The notes under the pieces: generated by a model
Database searches by the model: none
Told to the model about the DNA's origin: nothing
The model's input: the letters and a program-made list of their open reading frames with translations, nothing else
Program-made: the position numbers and the translations under genes
Part shown: positions 1-11,613 of the stretch, piece after piece
Position numbering within the stretch: position 1 is the stretch's first letter
Layout: each line of letters starts with the position of its first letter
Assembly (NCBI GenBank): GCA_047967505.1
Contig: CM106539.1
Direction: 5' to 3' (one strand)
Source: Dipteris shenzhenensis
Lineage: Eukaryota > Polypodiophyta > Polypodiopsida > Gleicheniales
Length of the DNA stretch: 64,000 nt

Positions 1-484
1 TGCCAATTTGAATGATACACTATAATGCTGGATGATACACTGCAAATTGCATGTGGATAGTACAAGGGCATAAGTTGTCCATAGTACAATGCAAAGTATA
101 GGCACTATGTTTGGTGCATGATACACTAAAAAGTATGTGTGAAAAATAGAAAAATATTCCTGGAAATCTCAACTTGTTTGACATAGTGATGATGCATAAT
201 CAGGGCTTGAGATCTTCAAGTTCGATGTTTGAGCTCTTCATCTGAATAGTAGAGCTTATTGTCTCTAAGTTCAGTCTAGTCAAACCTCCTCAAACCTTTA
301 TAATCACGCCTTCATGTTTTGCACAATTCATCCACATAAAATGATTGATTTCATGCGTGTATATGAACACAACAAATATTCAAGTGTCCATTTCTATTTT
401 ACCAAGGATGAATGTATGAGAAAATTGCTTCGGTCACTCCAAAGATGAGTATGGAGGGGTAATTTGAGCTGTCCACAATGCCAA
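1..484. other. AT-rich DNA, no gene seen
   Basis: Short motifs such as GATACAC recur in the first 130 bases, but there is no reading frame with recognisable protein features on either strand and no RNA gene that I can support. Confidence 0.5.
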
Positions 485-1055
485 GGCTGAAATGTCTCTT
501 GGGTAGTGTAAGAAAGCCATAGCAACACAATAGGAAGGCCCATAAATTTCCTGCAAATCAAGAACCAATAATCCAAAAACACAACGAGCATTCGGGCATC
601 TTGAAGTATCGGATTTGATATGTCCCATAAAGTCAGGGCTGAAATGTCGCTTGCATAGTGTAAGAAAGCCATAGCAATACAATAGAAAGTCCCATAATGA
701 TCCTGCAAATCAAGAACCAAGAATCTAGAAACACAACGAGCATCCGAGCATCTTGAAGTATCGGATTTGATATGTATATAAAGCTAGGGCTGAAATGTCG
801 CTTGCATAGTGTAAGAAAGCCATAGCAAACCATAGAAAGGTCCATGATGATCTTGCAAATCAAGAACCAATAATCTAGAAACATAATGAGCATTCGGGCA
901 TCTCGAAATATCAGATTTGATATGTCCATAAAGCCAGGACTGAAATGTCACTTGCATAGTGTAAGAAAGCCATAGCAACACAATAGAAAGGCCCATAATG
1001 ATTATGCAAATCAAGAACCAATAATCTAGAAACAGAACGAGCATTTGGACAACCG
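485..1055. repeat. Tandem minisatellite, four copies of a ~151-bp unit
   Basis: The same unit recurs with starts near 485, 637, 788 and 938, giving periods of 150-152 bp. Each copy carries GCTGAAATGTC, then GTGTAAGAAAGCCATAGCAA, then GCAAATCAAGAACCAA and an AACGAGCAT-type block. The fourth copy is cut short and passes into a shorter-period array. Overlapping 80-150-codon minus-strand frames here arise only from the repeat and are not genes. Confidence 0.9.
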
Positions 1056-1510
1056 AAAGTACCAAACAATTGAGCATCCCAAAAGTACCAAACAACTGGG
1101 CAGTCGAAAGTACCAAACAATAAAAAATATGAACAATTGGGCATCCTAGAAGTATCGAACAACTCGGTAGCCAGAAGTACCGAACAATAAAAAATACAAC
1201 GAGCATAAGCCACACACATATGACAAGAGGCAAGCTTGTGTGGATTAGACACAGCTTACATAATCATAGTGGGAATGAAATAACAACCTCTTTGCATCCA
1301 AAAGTACCGAACAACCAAAAAGATGGGCATCCGATATTACAAAGAACATCCAGAAGTAACCAAGAAAATGGGCATCCGAGAATGGTGATCATGTCCAAAC
1401 AAGTACTCAACAGTAATGCATATGTGCCACGTCCAGACAAGTACTTAATAAATAATCCATATGTGCCATGTCCAAATGAGTACTCAAGAAGTAATCCATA
1501 TGTGTTCATC
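1040..1510. repeat. Degenerate short-period tandem repeats
   Basis: Phrases of the type GGGCAT-CC-AGAAGTACCGAACAA recur about every 30-35 bp from 1040 to 1380. A second block (CATATGTGCCA-GTCCA-A-GAGTACT) occurs three times between 1418 and 1510. The GAGCAT motif links this array to the ~151-bp units upstream, so the two probably share an origin. No coding potential beyond repeat-derived frames. Confidence 0.7.
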
Positions 1511-1679
1511 TGAAAGATGTTGAACCTTGCCACATGCAAATGAGTACGCAATATGACCATGTCCAAATGAGTAGTGTTGAATACATGATGAGAAGTCAAG
1601 CAAGATGACAAATCTCTTTGGTTGAAGGACGTTCTATGAATGGTGAGTAGCAAAGCACTTACACAAAGACTCAACAAGC

Positions 1680-2839
1680 GATAAACTAAATAAGAAACTG
1701 GTAAGTAAAGGATGCACTAAATAAAAACTAGCTTAATATATGTAAAGCATCATTGGCTTTTACTTTTGGAAAAGTAGCATGAAACCACAAGTGCTAAAGT
1801 GCTAAACTCTTGTTTTCACTGATGACCTAATAGAATAAAAATTGCTTTCATATGGTAGATAACCTTTTGTCCAAGTGATTTTCTCAATCAACTTTTTGGT
1901 TTGTTGAACGTATATAATTATCACTGCAAAAGCATGTAGATTGGGCTACCTTACTCTTAATGACAAGATTGAGACTCTACTTGTTGGCATCGATTAGATA
2001 AGATGTTGATTCCTAAAGATTGACTACGCTTACAACAACGATCCTGCAATCTTGGTTTTTATGGTGGATATGATCGATGGGTGTTAGGTCCCCTCTTCAT
2101 CTAAATTTTTATGGAGTCTATAGCTAAAGAAGTTTGCTTTATGTGAGTGAGCATCTTATTTCTTCATGTGGGAACGTAAAAGCATGATATGCCAGTGTGT
2201 TAAATCCAAGGGAATGCAAATACTGAGTGCAAGATGGTGTGATCAACTGGTGGAGACTGAAAGCGGGAGGGTGAAACCATATCAGGAAGCTTCTTATCAT
2301 TAAGTATATTTTTTCATTGCTTTTGCTTTTGCTTCAAATATTTTTGATTCTATGAAAGTATGAACCTTTTCCATCCTCATGTCCTAGGCATATATGTAGT
2401 TGAGGATTAGGCTGAGTTAGGGCAAGCTATATATAGCTCTAACACCCTATATAAGTTACTAGTAAAATCAATCTAGATAGAAGAATGCGAGTAGGAACTT
2501 TAAACATTTAAGTGGAGAATTGTGTAGTTCAGCGGTGACTCATGTGTCATGGAGATCTTGGAAGAATGCCATTGGAGTCTCCCCACTCTTGAACAACTCC
2601 TTGTGGGAGCTTTGTATGCACAAGCCCCACACTTAGGTTACCCATCAAGAGATTCCACGAGAGTAAAGAGAGGGAGGGAAGAGGGGAAGGAGGATGAGAG
2701 GGGGGAATGGGGATGATAAGAGAGAGAGAATGGTGAAGGGGGTTAAGTGGCAATCACAAGGAAACTAGAAATGGAAACAAGAAGACTCAAGTGCAAAAGA
2801 ATGTAGATAAAGAGAGAGAGCTTCTAATCCCAATGTACA
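1680..2839. other. Intergenic, no gene recognised
   Basis: AT-rich sequence. A purine-rich stretch lies at about 2656-2815. I recognise no protein domain, RNA or terminal repeat. Confidence 0.5.
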
Positions 2840-3072
2840 CAATGCTCAATGCCCCACCCTCCTGGTAACCACTAGTGGTCTAAGGTGCTCAAGTTGTAAG
2901 GCCCCCGTATGAGGAGAAGCCATGTGTGAGCCCGGGACACTGGGGATGGATCTTGACTTGCATGTCAGATGAGGTCTATTAATGAGACTGTTGATGGTAG
3001 AAAGGTGATTGTGTGGGAACCCCTTATTCTTGCTTGGGACTAGGGACCAGCTGGCCCCCAGCTGGGCGGTCC
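2840..3072 (+). repeat. Partial LTR, family B-related, cut by element A
   Basis: This stretch (CTCAATGCCCCACCCTCCTG, then TTGTAAGGCCCCCGTATGAG, then GTTGATGGTAGAAAGGTGAT) recurs inverted at about 55.74-55.99 kb. It also resembles the start of the family B LTR at 41,102, which has CAATGCTCCACTC and TGTAAGCCCCCCATATGAGG in the same order. It stops at the left edge of element A, so A appears to have landed in an older LTR. Confidence 0.6.
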
Positions 3073-3421
3073 TATTGAGATATCGAGCTCCACTCGTGAT
3101 ATGCCAAGATGACCGTTGTGCATTTATGTCACCGACTTGTTAGCTGCAGATGCGGTTGGTACACCGCCCATGAATAATAGCTGGATGACATCTATCTTTA
3201 TGTACTCTAGTTAGTGGCTCAGTTAGTATGCCACCTTAGTTGAGTTTGGTTTGAGACCCACATATAGGGTTCACCTATTCTTTTGTACTTAGAGTTCTTT
3301 TGGCTTACACAACTAAGAAGAGGAAAACTATTTTTAGCCTCCACCTTTGTGTATATTCCCCCATTGTGTATGTGAGAAAGCTACAAGTGAGACTTCTTCC
3401 TTCTCTTCCACTCTCTTTACA
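3073..3421 (+). repeat. Left LTR of copia element A
   Basis: The 349-bp sequence begins TATTGAGATATCGAGC and ends CTTTACA, immediately followed by a TGGTATCAGAGC primer-binding site. An inverted copy lies at 9124-9481 and begins with the canonical TGTTGAG, so the TA start here is probably a G-to-A change. The two copies differ at roughly 25 positions by eye. Confidence 0.88.
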
Positions 3422-3433
3422 TGGTATCAGAGC
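3422..3433 (+). other. Primer-binding site of element A
   Basis: TGGTATCAGAGC directly abuts the LTR end. It is the usual plant Ty1/copia minus-strand primer site, complementary to the 3' end region of initiator tRNA-Met. Confidence 0.85.
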
Positions 3434-3954
3434 TTGGTTCATAGTAAGGAGCTCAAGAAAGCAAACCAAGTTCGCGGTGTCCTAGTAAGACGATCAGTGT
3501 TGCTTTCCTTTTTTTTCGACTTTGGGAGCAAATCTATGTAGGTAGCACAACTAGAAGGTGCAAGAGTGCACTGTCTCAGATTGGGACACCCTTTGCAGTG
3601 TGGCAAAAGGGCATATATGCTACGGGGCCCATTTTGGGGTGAAATTATTTTTTTGATTTGAGGCCATTTCGGGGCCCGTTTTGATGGCGAAAGTTTTCCG
3701 CAGGCACTCAGGAAAGTGCCCTGTTTTTGCTGTGCGACCACTGTTCTGCAAGTCAGTGAAAAGTTATCACATAAATTACATCGTATGCCTATGCACAGAG
3801 ATATTGGGAGTGATAGAATCATTGTTATTGCATGTTGATGCATAATTGTCACTAGGAAGTGACTATGTGGTCAAATACCACTTTCGTCAGTTTTGTAGAT
3901 TTGCCCTTGTGAGATAGAAGTTGTGTTTTTTTTGCAATGATAGAATATTTTGCA

Positions 3955-4924
3955 GTGTTCTGTATGAAGTCTGATGCTCTTTCACAGATTGTCATTGAAA
4001 AGCTTGACAAGAACAACTTCCAAGCATGGAAGTTTAGAATGACAAATTTCCTTAAGGGAAAAGGCTATTACTGGAGCTGAACAAGAACCAGTTATTCCTA
4101 ATGTTCCCAATCAATAGGAGTTGCAAGCATTTAAAGGCTGGCATGAGAGAGCCAGAAAAGTTATGTACTGGCTATCTATTAGTATTTCAGATTTTATGAT
4201 TGTGCATATTCAGGATGCAAGCATGTCGAAGGAGGCGTGGGATACTTTGACAAAAATGTATAGCACAAATATGCAAGCCAAGAAAATGTAGCTCAAGTAG
4301 GAGTTGCATAATGTGCAGAGAGAAAATATGAGCATCATTGACTACCACATGAAGGTGAAGAAGATTGCAAATGCACTTGCTTCTATTGGGTCGCCAGTGG
4401 AAGATGATGATTTAGTTTCTGTGACGTTGAATGGTCTAGGAAAGGATTATGCACAATTCCGGACATCCATTGCCATCTGTGAGAATTTTCTTAATTTTGA
4501 GGAGTTGATTGCTCTTCTAATTTCTGAAGAGCAGAGAAATGGTGGTGCATCTTCTTCAGGAGGAACTTTAAAAGAAGCTATCTTCTACTCAAATGCTAGA
4601 AGAGGTAGAGGCAGAGGTAGAGCAGGCCGATTTGGAGGCCATGGTAGAAATCAGAATATGCAACAAATTCAAGAAAAGCAGTCCTATGGAGGAGGATGTG
4701 GTAACTTTAGAGGCAGGGGGAGCCAAAGAGGTCATGGTGGATGGCAGAGAGGCCAAAATGCAAACAGCAATGTTGAATGCTACTACTATGGTAAAATGGG
4801 TCATATGGTTAAAGACTGCTATAAAAAGCAGAATGACATCATGACTGTAAAATTGCAGCAAGACAATTATGCATCCTCTAGTAGACAGGGTGATGACAAA
4901 AATGAGCATTTGTTTATGGTATAG
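3955..4924 (+). pseudogene. Copia element A gag (broken)
   Basis: Gag forms the virus-like particle and binds element RNA. The N-terminal UBN2-type region (LDKNNFQAWKF-like) is frame-shifted and contains stops before about 4304. The frame 4304-4924 is then open for 206 residues with the helical segment ENMSIIDYHMKVKKIA and the DDDLVSVTLNGLG motif typical of plant copia Gag. An RG-rich stretch and one CCHC zinc knuckle follow, reading CYYYGKMGHMVKDC, in which the second cysteine is tyrosine. The inverted copy at 8128-8690 preserves the N-terminal part more intact. Certainly a retroelement gag and not functional. Confidence 0.88.
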
Positions 4925-4927
4925 CAC

Positions 4928-5518
4928 ATGACCAATTTTGTGACAAGTGTAGAAGAAAGCGATGATGTGTGGTATGTTGACTTAGGTGCGTCAAACCACA
5001 TGACAGGTCATGTAGAATGGATGCAAGATGCAAGGAAAATGGAAAGACCAGGATTTGTGGAGACCGGTGATGATACTGCACATCCTATTGTGCAGATTGG
5101 TAAAATTCCTTTGTCTATGTAGGATGGAAAAAGGAAATACATGTCTGATGTATTTCATGTTTCGAATATCACCAAGAACTTGGTTTCTATTGGTCAAATG
5201 GTTGAGCAGGGCTTGCAAGTCAGATTTAATCCTCATGGATGCTTTGATGAGGATATGAAAAATAAAGGTCGCTTGATAGCAAAAGGGAAGAAGGGCAGGA
5301 TGTTTATGTTAGATGCGGACATGCCTGAATTGAGTGCAGCAATGTTTGCACATGGGACTGGTGTAGTTGCAGATATTAATATCTGGCATAAATGCATTGG
5401 TCATGTTAATGTACAACGACTTAAATTAATGCAGGCCCAAAATATTATTGCAGGATTGCCTAAGTTCAAGGTTCCAGAAATGCATAAGGTATGTGAAGCC
5501 TGTCAATTTGGAAAATAG
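4928..5518 (+). pseudogene. Element A protease and integrase zinc-binding region
   Basis: The aspartic protease motif reads WYVDLGASNHMTG. The residue after the catalytic Asp, normally Ser or Thr, is Leu, which should abolish activity. A stop follows at about 5120, then a frame resumes with VSNITKNLVSIGQM and the integrase N-terminal HHCC region: the two His lie in WHKCIGHVN and the two Cys in CEACQFGK. That block ends in an in-frame stop at 5518. The order gag-protease-integrase is that of Ty1/copia. Confidence 0.85.
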
Positions 5519-6444
5519 GCAAGGAAACCATTTCCTAGACATGTTCAAGAGAGTAATAGGCCATTGGAATTAATCCACTCTGATGTGTGGACTACTAAAG
5601 CTACATCTATTGGAGGCTGTCATTATTTTGTCACTTTTATTGATGACTATAGCAAAAAAGTTTGGGTGTATTTTATGAAAAAGAAAAGTGAAGTGTTTGG
5701 GCATTTCAAAGCTTTTAAAGTTATGGTTGAAAAAGAAACAGGCCTGTAAATAAAATGCCTAAGGTCAGATGGAGGGGGAGAGTACCTCTCAAATGAGTTT
5801 GTAAGTTTCCTGTAGGAGCATGGCATAAAGCCGCAATATTCATGTAGTCATAACCCACAACAAAATGGACTTGCAAAAAGGAAAAACAGGCATATTGGAG
5901 AGGTATCTCATGCCATGCTTAACAAAAAAGACCTGCTAGATTATTATTGGGCTGAAGCAGTTGCTATAGCAGTCTACATAATGAACAGGACTCCCACTAC
6001 AACAATACATGGCATGATGCTAGAGGAGAGGTATACTGGTAGGAAACCTGATATTTCTCATTTGAAAGCATTGCCTATGTTCATGTGCCAGATGACTTGA
6101 GATCCAAGTTGGATCCAAAAGCTGAGAAGTGCATCTTTATTGATTATTCTTTGCAGCAAAAAGGGTATAGATGCTATAACCCTTCTACTCGTAAGTTTAT
6201 AGTGAGCAGAGATGTTGTTTATGATGAGATGAGTTGCTGGTATAAACCAGTAAATGTGATTGATGATGTAGATACACAAAATGGTAATGCTACACAGAAT
6301 TCACAGCAGCAATCACAAAATATTAGTGGACCTATAGTGTCCTCTAGCAGTGGTTCACATACTTCACCATGGATAGGCAGATTGAGATCAGGAGGATCTC
6401 CTCAAAGCAATGCAGATAGTGGTATGCAAGTATCACAAAAATGA
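5519..6444 (+). pseudogene. Element A integrase core and C-terminal region
   Basis: Integrase inserts the cDNA. Catalytic Asp contexts are readable as LIHSDVW and LRSDGGGEYLS, with TFIDDYSKKVWVYF between them. Stops occur near 5747 and 5812. NPQQNGLAKRKN and DYYWAEAVAIAVYIMNRTPT follow. A frameshift at about 6075 separates this from the C-terminal block KLDPKAEKCIFIDYS and the SRDVVYDE motif, up to a stop at 6444. The sequence is clearly decayed. Confidence 0.85.
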
Positions 6445-6465
6445 AAAGAGAAAGTAGATCAGCCC

Positions 6466-7530
6466 ATGGTTGATGTGAATGCAGGTCACTCTTATGTGGA
6501 TGGTGAATCCAGAAGCTTAGAACAAAGCCTTGATGATGAGTTGGGTATTCCTTCTATTGTTACACCTGGAGTAAGGAAGACAAGGGATATTTTGAGAGCA
6601 CCTAGTACTGAGCCTATTTTTTGCAGGTCTACTAGAGCTAGGTATCCTATGGATAGGCTGAAATATGATGGATTTATAGCCATTCACTATGCCTATATGG
6701 TCAAAGTGATACATGAACCAGAACCCACTTCTTTTGAGCAAGCCATGGGAAAAGAAAAATGGGAGAAAGCCGTGGATGAAGAAATGGATGCCTTGGAACC
6801 AAATGCTACATGGGAATTGGTGCCTTTGCCTAAAGACAAGAATGCAATTGGCTGCAAGTGGGTTTATAAGGTGAAGCACAATGTAGATGGTTCTGTGAAC
6901 AAATACAAGGGAAGATTAGTTGTCAAGGGGTATGCACAAACATATGGCATTGATTATGGAGAAACATTCAGTCCGGTTGCAAGGATGGCAACCATAAGAG
7001 TAGTCATTGCTATGGTTGTGTCAAAGGGATGGTCTTTACATTAGATGGATGTAAAGAATGCCTTCTTGCATGGTGATTTGCAAGAAGAGGTATATATGGA
7101 GCAGCCACCAGGTTATGTTCATGCTGTTCATCCTGAGTTTGTTTGCAGGTTGAAGAAAGCCTTGTATGACTTGAAGCAAGCACCCAGAGCATGGTCTGAC
7201 AAGATAGGACAGTATCTTGTCACTATTGGCTTTTAGATTTCCAAGGTAGATTTCTCACTTTATGTGAGATTTTCAACAAAGGTATTATGCTGCTTGTCAT
7301 TTATGTTGACGATTTGATCATCACAGGTGATAGTGATGAAGATATCCTTCATGTGAAAATGCTATTGAAGCAGAAGTTTGAGATGAAGGATTTGAGAGAG
7401 CTGCGTTACTTCTTGGGCTAGATCCACAAGTGGGATATGGCTCTTGCAGAGGGAGCATGGATTGGACATACTGTCCAAATATGGGATGACAGGCTGTAAG
7501 CCTATTTCAGTTCCTTTGGAGTAGAATGTG
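6466..7530 (+). pseudogene. Element A reverse transcriptase (broken)
   Basis: The copia RT signature runs in order: EKWEKAVDEEMDALEPNATW, GCKWVYKVKHNVDGS, KGRLVVKGYAQTYGIDY, TFSPVARMATIR, then a stop at 7044, then [18 protein letters not shown] and the [15 protein letters not shown] block. The catalytic YVDDL is present at about 7302-7316, but in a frame disrupted by upstream and downstream stops. RT copies the element RNA into cDNA; this copy cannot make a full protein. Confidence 0.85.
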
Positions 7531-8127
7531 AAGTTGAGCGCAGAGGCAGGTGAGCTTTTGGAAGACCCTACTATGTACAAACGCATAGTAGGAAGTTTGA
7601 TTTATATGACTATTACCAGGCTAGATTTGAGCTATGTTGTTGGTTTGGTAAGCCAATTTCTGCAGGCTCCAAGGAAATCGCATTTGAATGTGGCTAAACA
7701 CATACTGAGGTATGTGAAGTCCACATTGCAGTATGGACTATTTTATGAGATTGGGGTTCAGATACAATTGCATGGATACACTGATGCTGATTGAGCTGGC
7801 AGTTTTCTGATAGACGATCTACCAATGGATATGTGTTCTCTTTTGGGCACTTGGAGCAGCAAGAAATAGCCTACAGTTGCCTTCTCAAGCATAGAGATTG
7901 AGTATAGGGGTGCAGCAATGGCTACATGTGAGGCAGCTTGGTTGCATAAGCTACTTTATGATATGCATCATGGGCTAGTTGTCATTTATTGTGACAACAT
8001 GAGTACTATACACTTGGCAAATAACCCAGTCTATCATGGTAGAACAAAGCACATTGAGGTGCATTATCACTATGTGTGGGAGAAGGTTCTAGTAGGCTTT
8101 ATTGATCTAGTTTATGTCAGCACAGAG
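7528..8127 (+). pseudogene. Element A RNase H, truncated at an inversion junction
   Basis: RT thumb and RNase H segments read VGSLIYMTITRLDLSY, LQAPRKSHLNVAKHILRY, LHGYTDAD, and after stops and a frameshift ATCEAAWLHKLLYD, YCDNMSTIHLANNPVYHGRT and KHIEVHYHYVWEKVL. The normal end (the DIFTK motif, polypurine tract and 3' LTR) is missing. At about 8127 the coding sequence passes abruptly into the complement of the element's own gag. Confidence 0.85.
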
Positions 8128-8700
8128 ACAGAAACGAAATCATCATCTGCCACTGGCGACCCAATGGAAGCAAGTGCATCTACAATCTTCTTCACCTTCA
8201 TGTGGTAGTCATTGATGCTCATATTTTCTCTCTCCACATGATGCAACTCCTGCTTGAGCTACATTTTCCTGGCTTGCGTATTTGTGCTATACATTTTTGT
8301 CAAAGTATCCCATGCCTCCTTCGGCGTGCTTGGATCCTGAATATGCATAATCATAGAATCTGAAATACTGATAGACAGCCAATACATAACTTTTTTGGCT
8401 CTCTCATGCCATCCTTTAAATGCTTGCAACTCCTGTTGATTGGGAACATTAGGAATAACTGGTTCTTGTTTAGCTCCAGTAATGAACTCCCAATCACCTT
8501 TTCCCTTAAGGAAATTCGTCATTCTAAACTTCCATGCTTGGAAGTTGTTCTTGTCAAGCTTTTTAGTGACAATCTGTGAAAAAGCATTAGATGCCAACAC
8601 TGCAAAATATTCTATCACTGCAAAAGCCACAACTTTTGCCTCACAAGGGCAAATTTGCAAAACTGACAAAAGTGGTATTTGACCACACAATCACTTCCTA
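8128..8700 (-). pseudogene. Inverted partial gag of copia element A
   Basis: On the minus strand the frame 8690-8259 reads 143 residues with KKLDKNNFQAWKFRMTNFLK, QEPVIPNVPNQQELQAFKGW, SISDSMIMHIQDPSTPKEAW and TKMYSTNTQARKM, the N-terminal half of family A Gag. After a stop the homology continues to 8128, which matches the DDDLVSV codons at about 4419 of the plus-strand copy. The rest of gag and all of pol are absent in this orientation. This arm of the palindrome preserves the gag N-terminus better than the plus-strand arm. Confidence 0.87.
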
Positions 8701-9123
8701 GTGACCATTATGCATCAACATGCAATAAGAATGATTCTGTCACTCCCAATATCTCTGCGCACAGGCATACGATGCAATTTCTATGGTAACTTTTCACCGA
8801 CCTGCGGATTAGTGGTCGCACAGCAAAAACAAGGCACTTTCCTGAGTGCCTGCAGAAAACTTTTGCCACCAAAACGGCGGGCCTTGAAATGGCCCCAAAA
8901 TGGCCTTGAATCGAAATGGCCCCGTAGCATATATTGCTCTCTCGCTGCACTGCAAAGGGTGTCCCAATCTGAGATAATGCACTCGTGCACTTTTCGGCTG
9001 TGCTACCTGCAGAGATTTGCTCGCAAACTTGAAAAAGGAAAGCAACACTGATCCTCTTACCAAGACACCATGAACTTGGTTTGCTTTCTTGAGCTCCTTA
9101 CCACAAACCTGGCTCTGACACCA

Positions 9124-9481
9124 TGTGAAGAGAGTGGGAGAGAAGTAAGGAGTCTCACTTGTAGCTTTGTCATATACGCAATGGGGGAATACACACAAAG
9201 GTGGAGGCTTAAAATAGTTTTCCTCTTCTTAGTTGTGAAAGCCAAAAGAACTCTCTCTCAGTACAAAAGGAATAGGTGAACCCTATATGTGGGTCTCAAA
9301 CCAAACTTAGCTAACTAAGGTGGCATACTAACTGAGCCGCTAACTAGAGTACATAAAGATAACTGTCATCTAGCTATTATTCATGGGCGGTGTACCAACC
9401 GCATCTGCAGCTAACAAGCCGGTGACATAAATGCACAACGGTCACCCTGTCATATCACGAGTGGAGCTCGATATCTCAACA
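9124..9481 (-). repeat. Right LTR of the element A palindrome (inverted)
   Basis: The 358-bp LTR reads on the minus strand from TGTTGAGATATCGAGC (ends at 9481) to CTTCACA (9124). A primer-site variant, TGGTGTCAGAGC, lies just inside at 9112-9123. It is the inverted counterpart of 3073-3421. The five bases outside each end (GGTCC left, CACTT right) do not match, so there is no target-site duplication. Confidence 0.87.
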
Positions 9482-9699
9482 CACTTTGCCTTCTCTTTAT
9501 GCAAGTTTCCTGGAGCTTGTGGCTAGCCCTGGTGGCTACAACATTCTAGTGGGCTAAAAACTCCTACCTTTGTGCTAGGATATTTTGGAGCTTTATGGTC
9601 TTGAAGCATCAATTTGGAGTAGGCTTCAGCTGAAGCATATGCAGAGGAGGTACAAAATTGCGTTGCATGTTGATTAATACCCAAGCAATAAGGTGGTTG

Positions 9700-11045
9700 T
9701 AGCAGCTACTACCTAGGGCTCTATGTTGATTGCCATGCATGTGGTAGGGGAGTCTGCTCAAGGGGCTTTTAAGTCATATCTATTATTTCCTCTCCCTCCC
9801 CAATGCGTCTCTTGAGTCTGCGTTCCTGGCGGAGCTTCTTTGCATTATCTGCCTCATTTTTGTGGGCTTCCTCCTTCTAATCCTTTGGAGCTCTGCTTGT
9901 TGATGCTAGAGAAGGCTGTCCTATCGCTTTTTTGCTGCTTCCTTATCGTACAGTCTTTGAGTTGCTGCTTCATCTTGTTGTCACTTTGCAGATGCTTCAT
10001 CCTCGGCCTATTTGTTGGACTCTTCCCTTCTCTTTTTTAGTGACGGTTTGGTGGGGGTATGCCTGGCAAGTGGAGCTGACAATAATAAGGAAATATCCTA
10101 TGTTGCAACACCATATCCTTTTGGAAAATGATCATTGGATAGGTGGTGGATAGTGGGAATTATGAACATCGGATTGCCTATTTTCTCCCCATGAGCGTAG
10201 ATGCCAACAATCTCCTTGTAAAAGAAGTCTGCCCACTTGGTTTCTTCTAGTTCATGGAGGCATGCCAATAGATTGGGCAGAACCACACTATGATGCTCAG
10301 TCAACTGGACCGGGGCAAGCAGAGTTTCTACTCGAGTTGCCTTTGCCAATGGCACCTTCTGGATCAAGCTGATAGGGACGCCACCCCTATGCATTTTTGT
10401 GTTGTAGTTAAGCACCTTTGAAAGTTGCTTATCCATACCTCTTAATGTCGCATATGCCCTGGAGATGATGGGAAGCCCAAAAGCATGACAGACTATTTCC
10501 ACTATAAAGTGATAGTGGTGGTACTTCTGTCCACGTGAAGCTAGCTAGTGGTGCTTGACGAAATATTGTACTTGTCCACAAAATCAACAACTTGTCTCAA
10601 ATTCAAGTGGCAAGGGAACCCACTTACCAGTGTATGTAATCCCATGGCCTGGATTAGGAGTACTACGTCAGGGTCCTATAGAGCTTGATATGCCTCAACA
10701 TTATGGTAGTAATGGTGGTAATCCTTTGCATTACACTTGTACTAGGATTAGATGACCACTCCTTGGAGCTGTTCTAGCCATTCTTGTCTAAGTGGAGAGA
10801 ACCTGGTCACATGCATGGCATGATCTAAATAATTTGGGATGTCCTCCATGTCCATAATCAGTTGTGTTTGGAGGGTGCAGGTAGTAGATTGTTGTGCAGA
10901 TGCTTCAAGCTCATGACTAGCCTGTTGGGTGGAAGGATCCTATTCCATTTAATCAGGGATGGGAATGGAAATGGTGCAATAAGATGAGAAAGTAAAGGAA
11001 GGTGGGATGGTTGATGAGGCTTTGTTGGTGGGGGGTCGAGTTCTT
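9700..11045 (-). pseudogene. Decayed transposon-type ORF, possible plant-transposon-protein family
   Basis: A minus-strand coding region can be followed from about 10,960 to 9,700 through several stops. The longest open block is 10,502-10,098 (134 residues), with VCHAFGLPIISRAYATLRGM and IVGIYAHGEKIGNPMFI. Upstream in the same sense lie MDMEDIPNYLDHAMHV and LRQVVDFVDKYN. Downstream the sequence turns into a lysine/glutamine/serine-rich tail. The layout (a FVDKY-like motif, a short V-G-T element, an FGLP motif, then a low-complexity basic tail) recalls the poorly characterised 'putative plant transposon protein' group. That name is inference; the coding nature is better supported than the family. 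Confidence 0.4.
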
Positions 11046-11059
11046 CGGTGGAAAATAAG

Positions 11060-11610
11060 TCCTAAGCACTAAGGGAATGCAAGGATGAGGCTAACATGAA
11101 GTGGAGGCAAGAGCTTGTGTGAATTTGAAGGATTTTGTGGGCTTTAAAAATTTAGATAAAAGTTTGACAAAGTTCCAATACACTACCAAGTGAGAACCTG
11201 AAGAATGAGGCTGCCTACATATGTAGGGAACTTGGTAGTGTAGCGAGTTAGTGTTAGCATTAGTGTAGCAATTCCCTTGCATATTTGAAAAGTTTAAAGG
11301 AAATCCATGCATATTATATATGGACCTTGTCCCCCGATACTCTAGATTTTTGGACGAGGGTAGTAACATATTACATATTGAGTTGGCACCCCACGATCCC
11401 ACCCCAACCAAACTGTAGTGGTTTTGTCTTGATTGATTTTGGAATTTCAAATACATACAAGAAATTGCTTAAATTTTCCTCCCTTCCAACCAGAAGACTG
11501 AAGTTATCATTAGAAAAAAATCGTGTAAAAAATTAGAACCATCTGGTAGTGACAATCGTTTAATGAATTCTTGACTAAGCCAGTAATCAAGCTGACAAAG
11601 CAGAGGTTCA
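11060..11610. other. Intergenic, nothing recognised
   Basis: Mixed AT-rich sequence without recognisable domains or repeats on either strand. Confidence 0.4.
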
Positions 11611-11613
11611 GTC

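Noticed and set aside
394-1252. Overlapping minus-strand frames of 80-150 codons
   Set aside because: They repeat the same peptide with the 151-bp tandem unit and exist in several frames at once, as expected from a minisatellite without stop codons.
3073-9481. Two independent insertions of family A in opposite orientation
   Set aside because: The right copy has only LTR, leader and part of gag, and the outer edges both coincide with LTR starts without target duplications. A single rearranged molecule is simpler, though two insertions plus deletion cannot be excluded.
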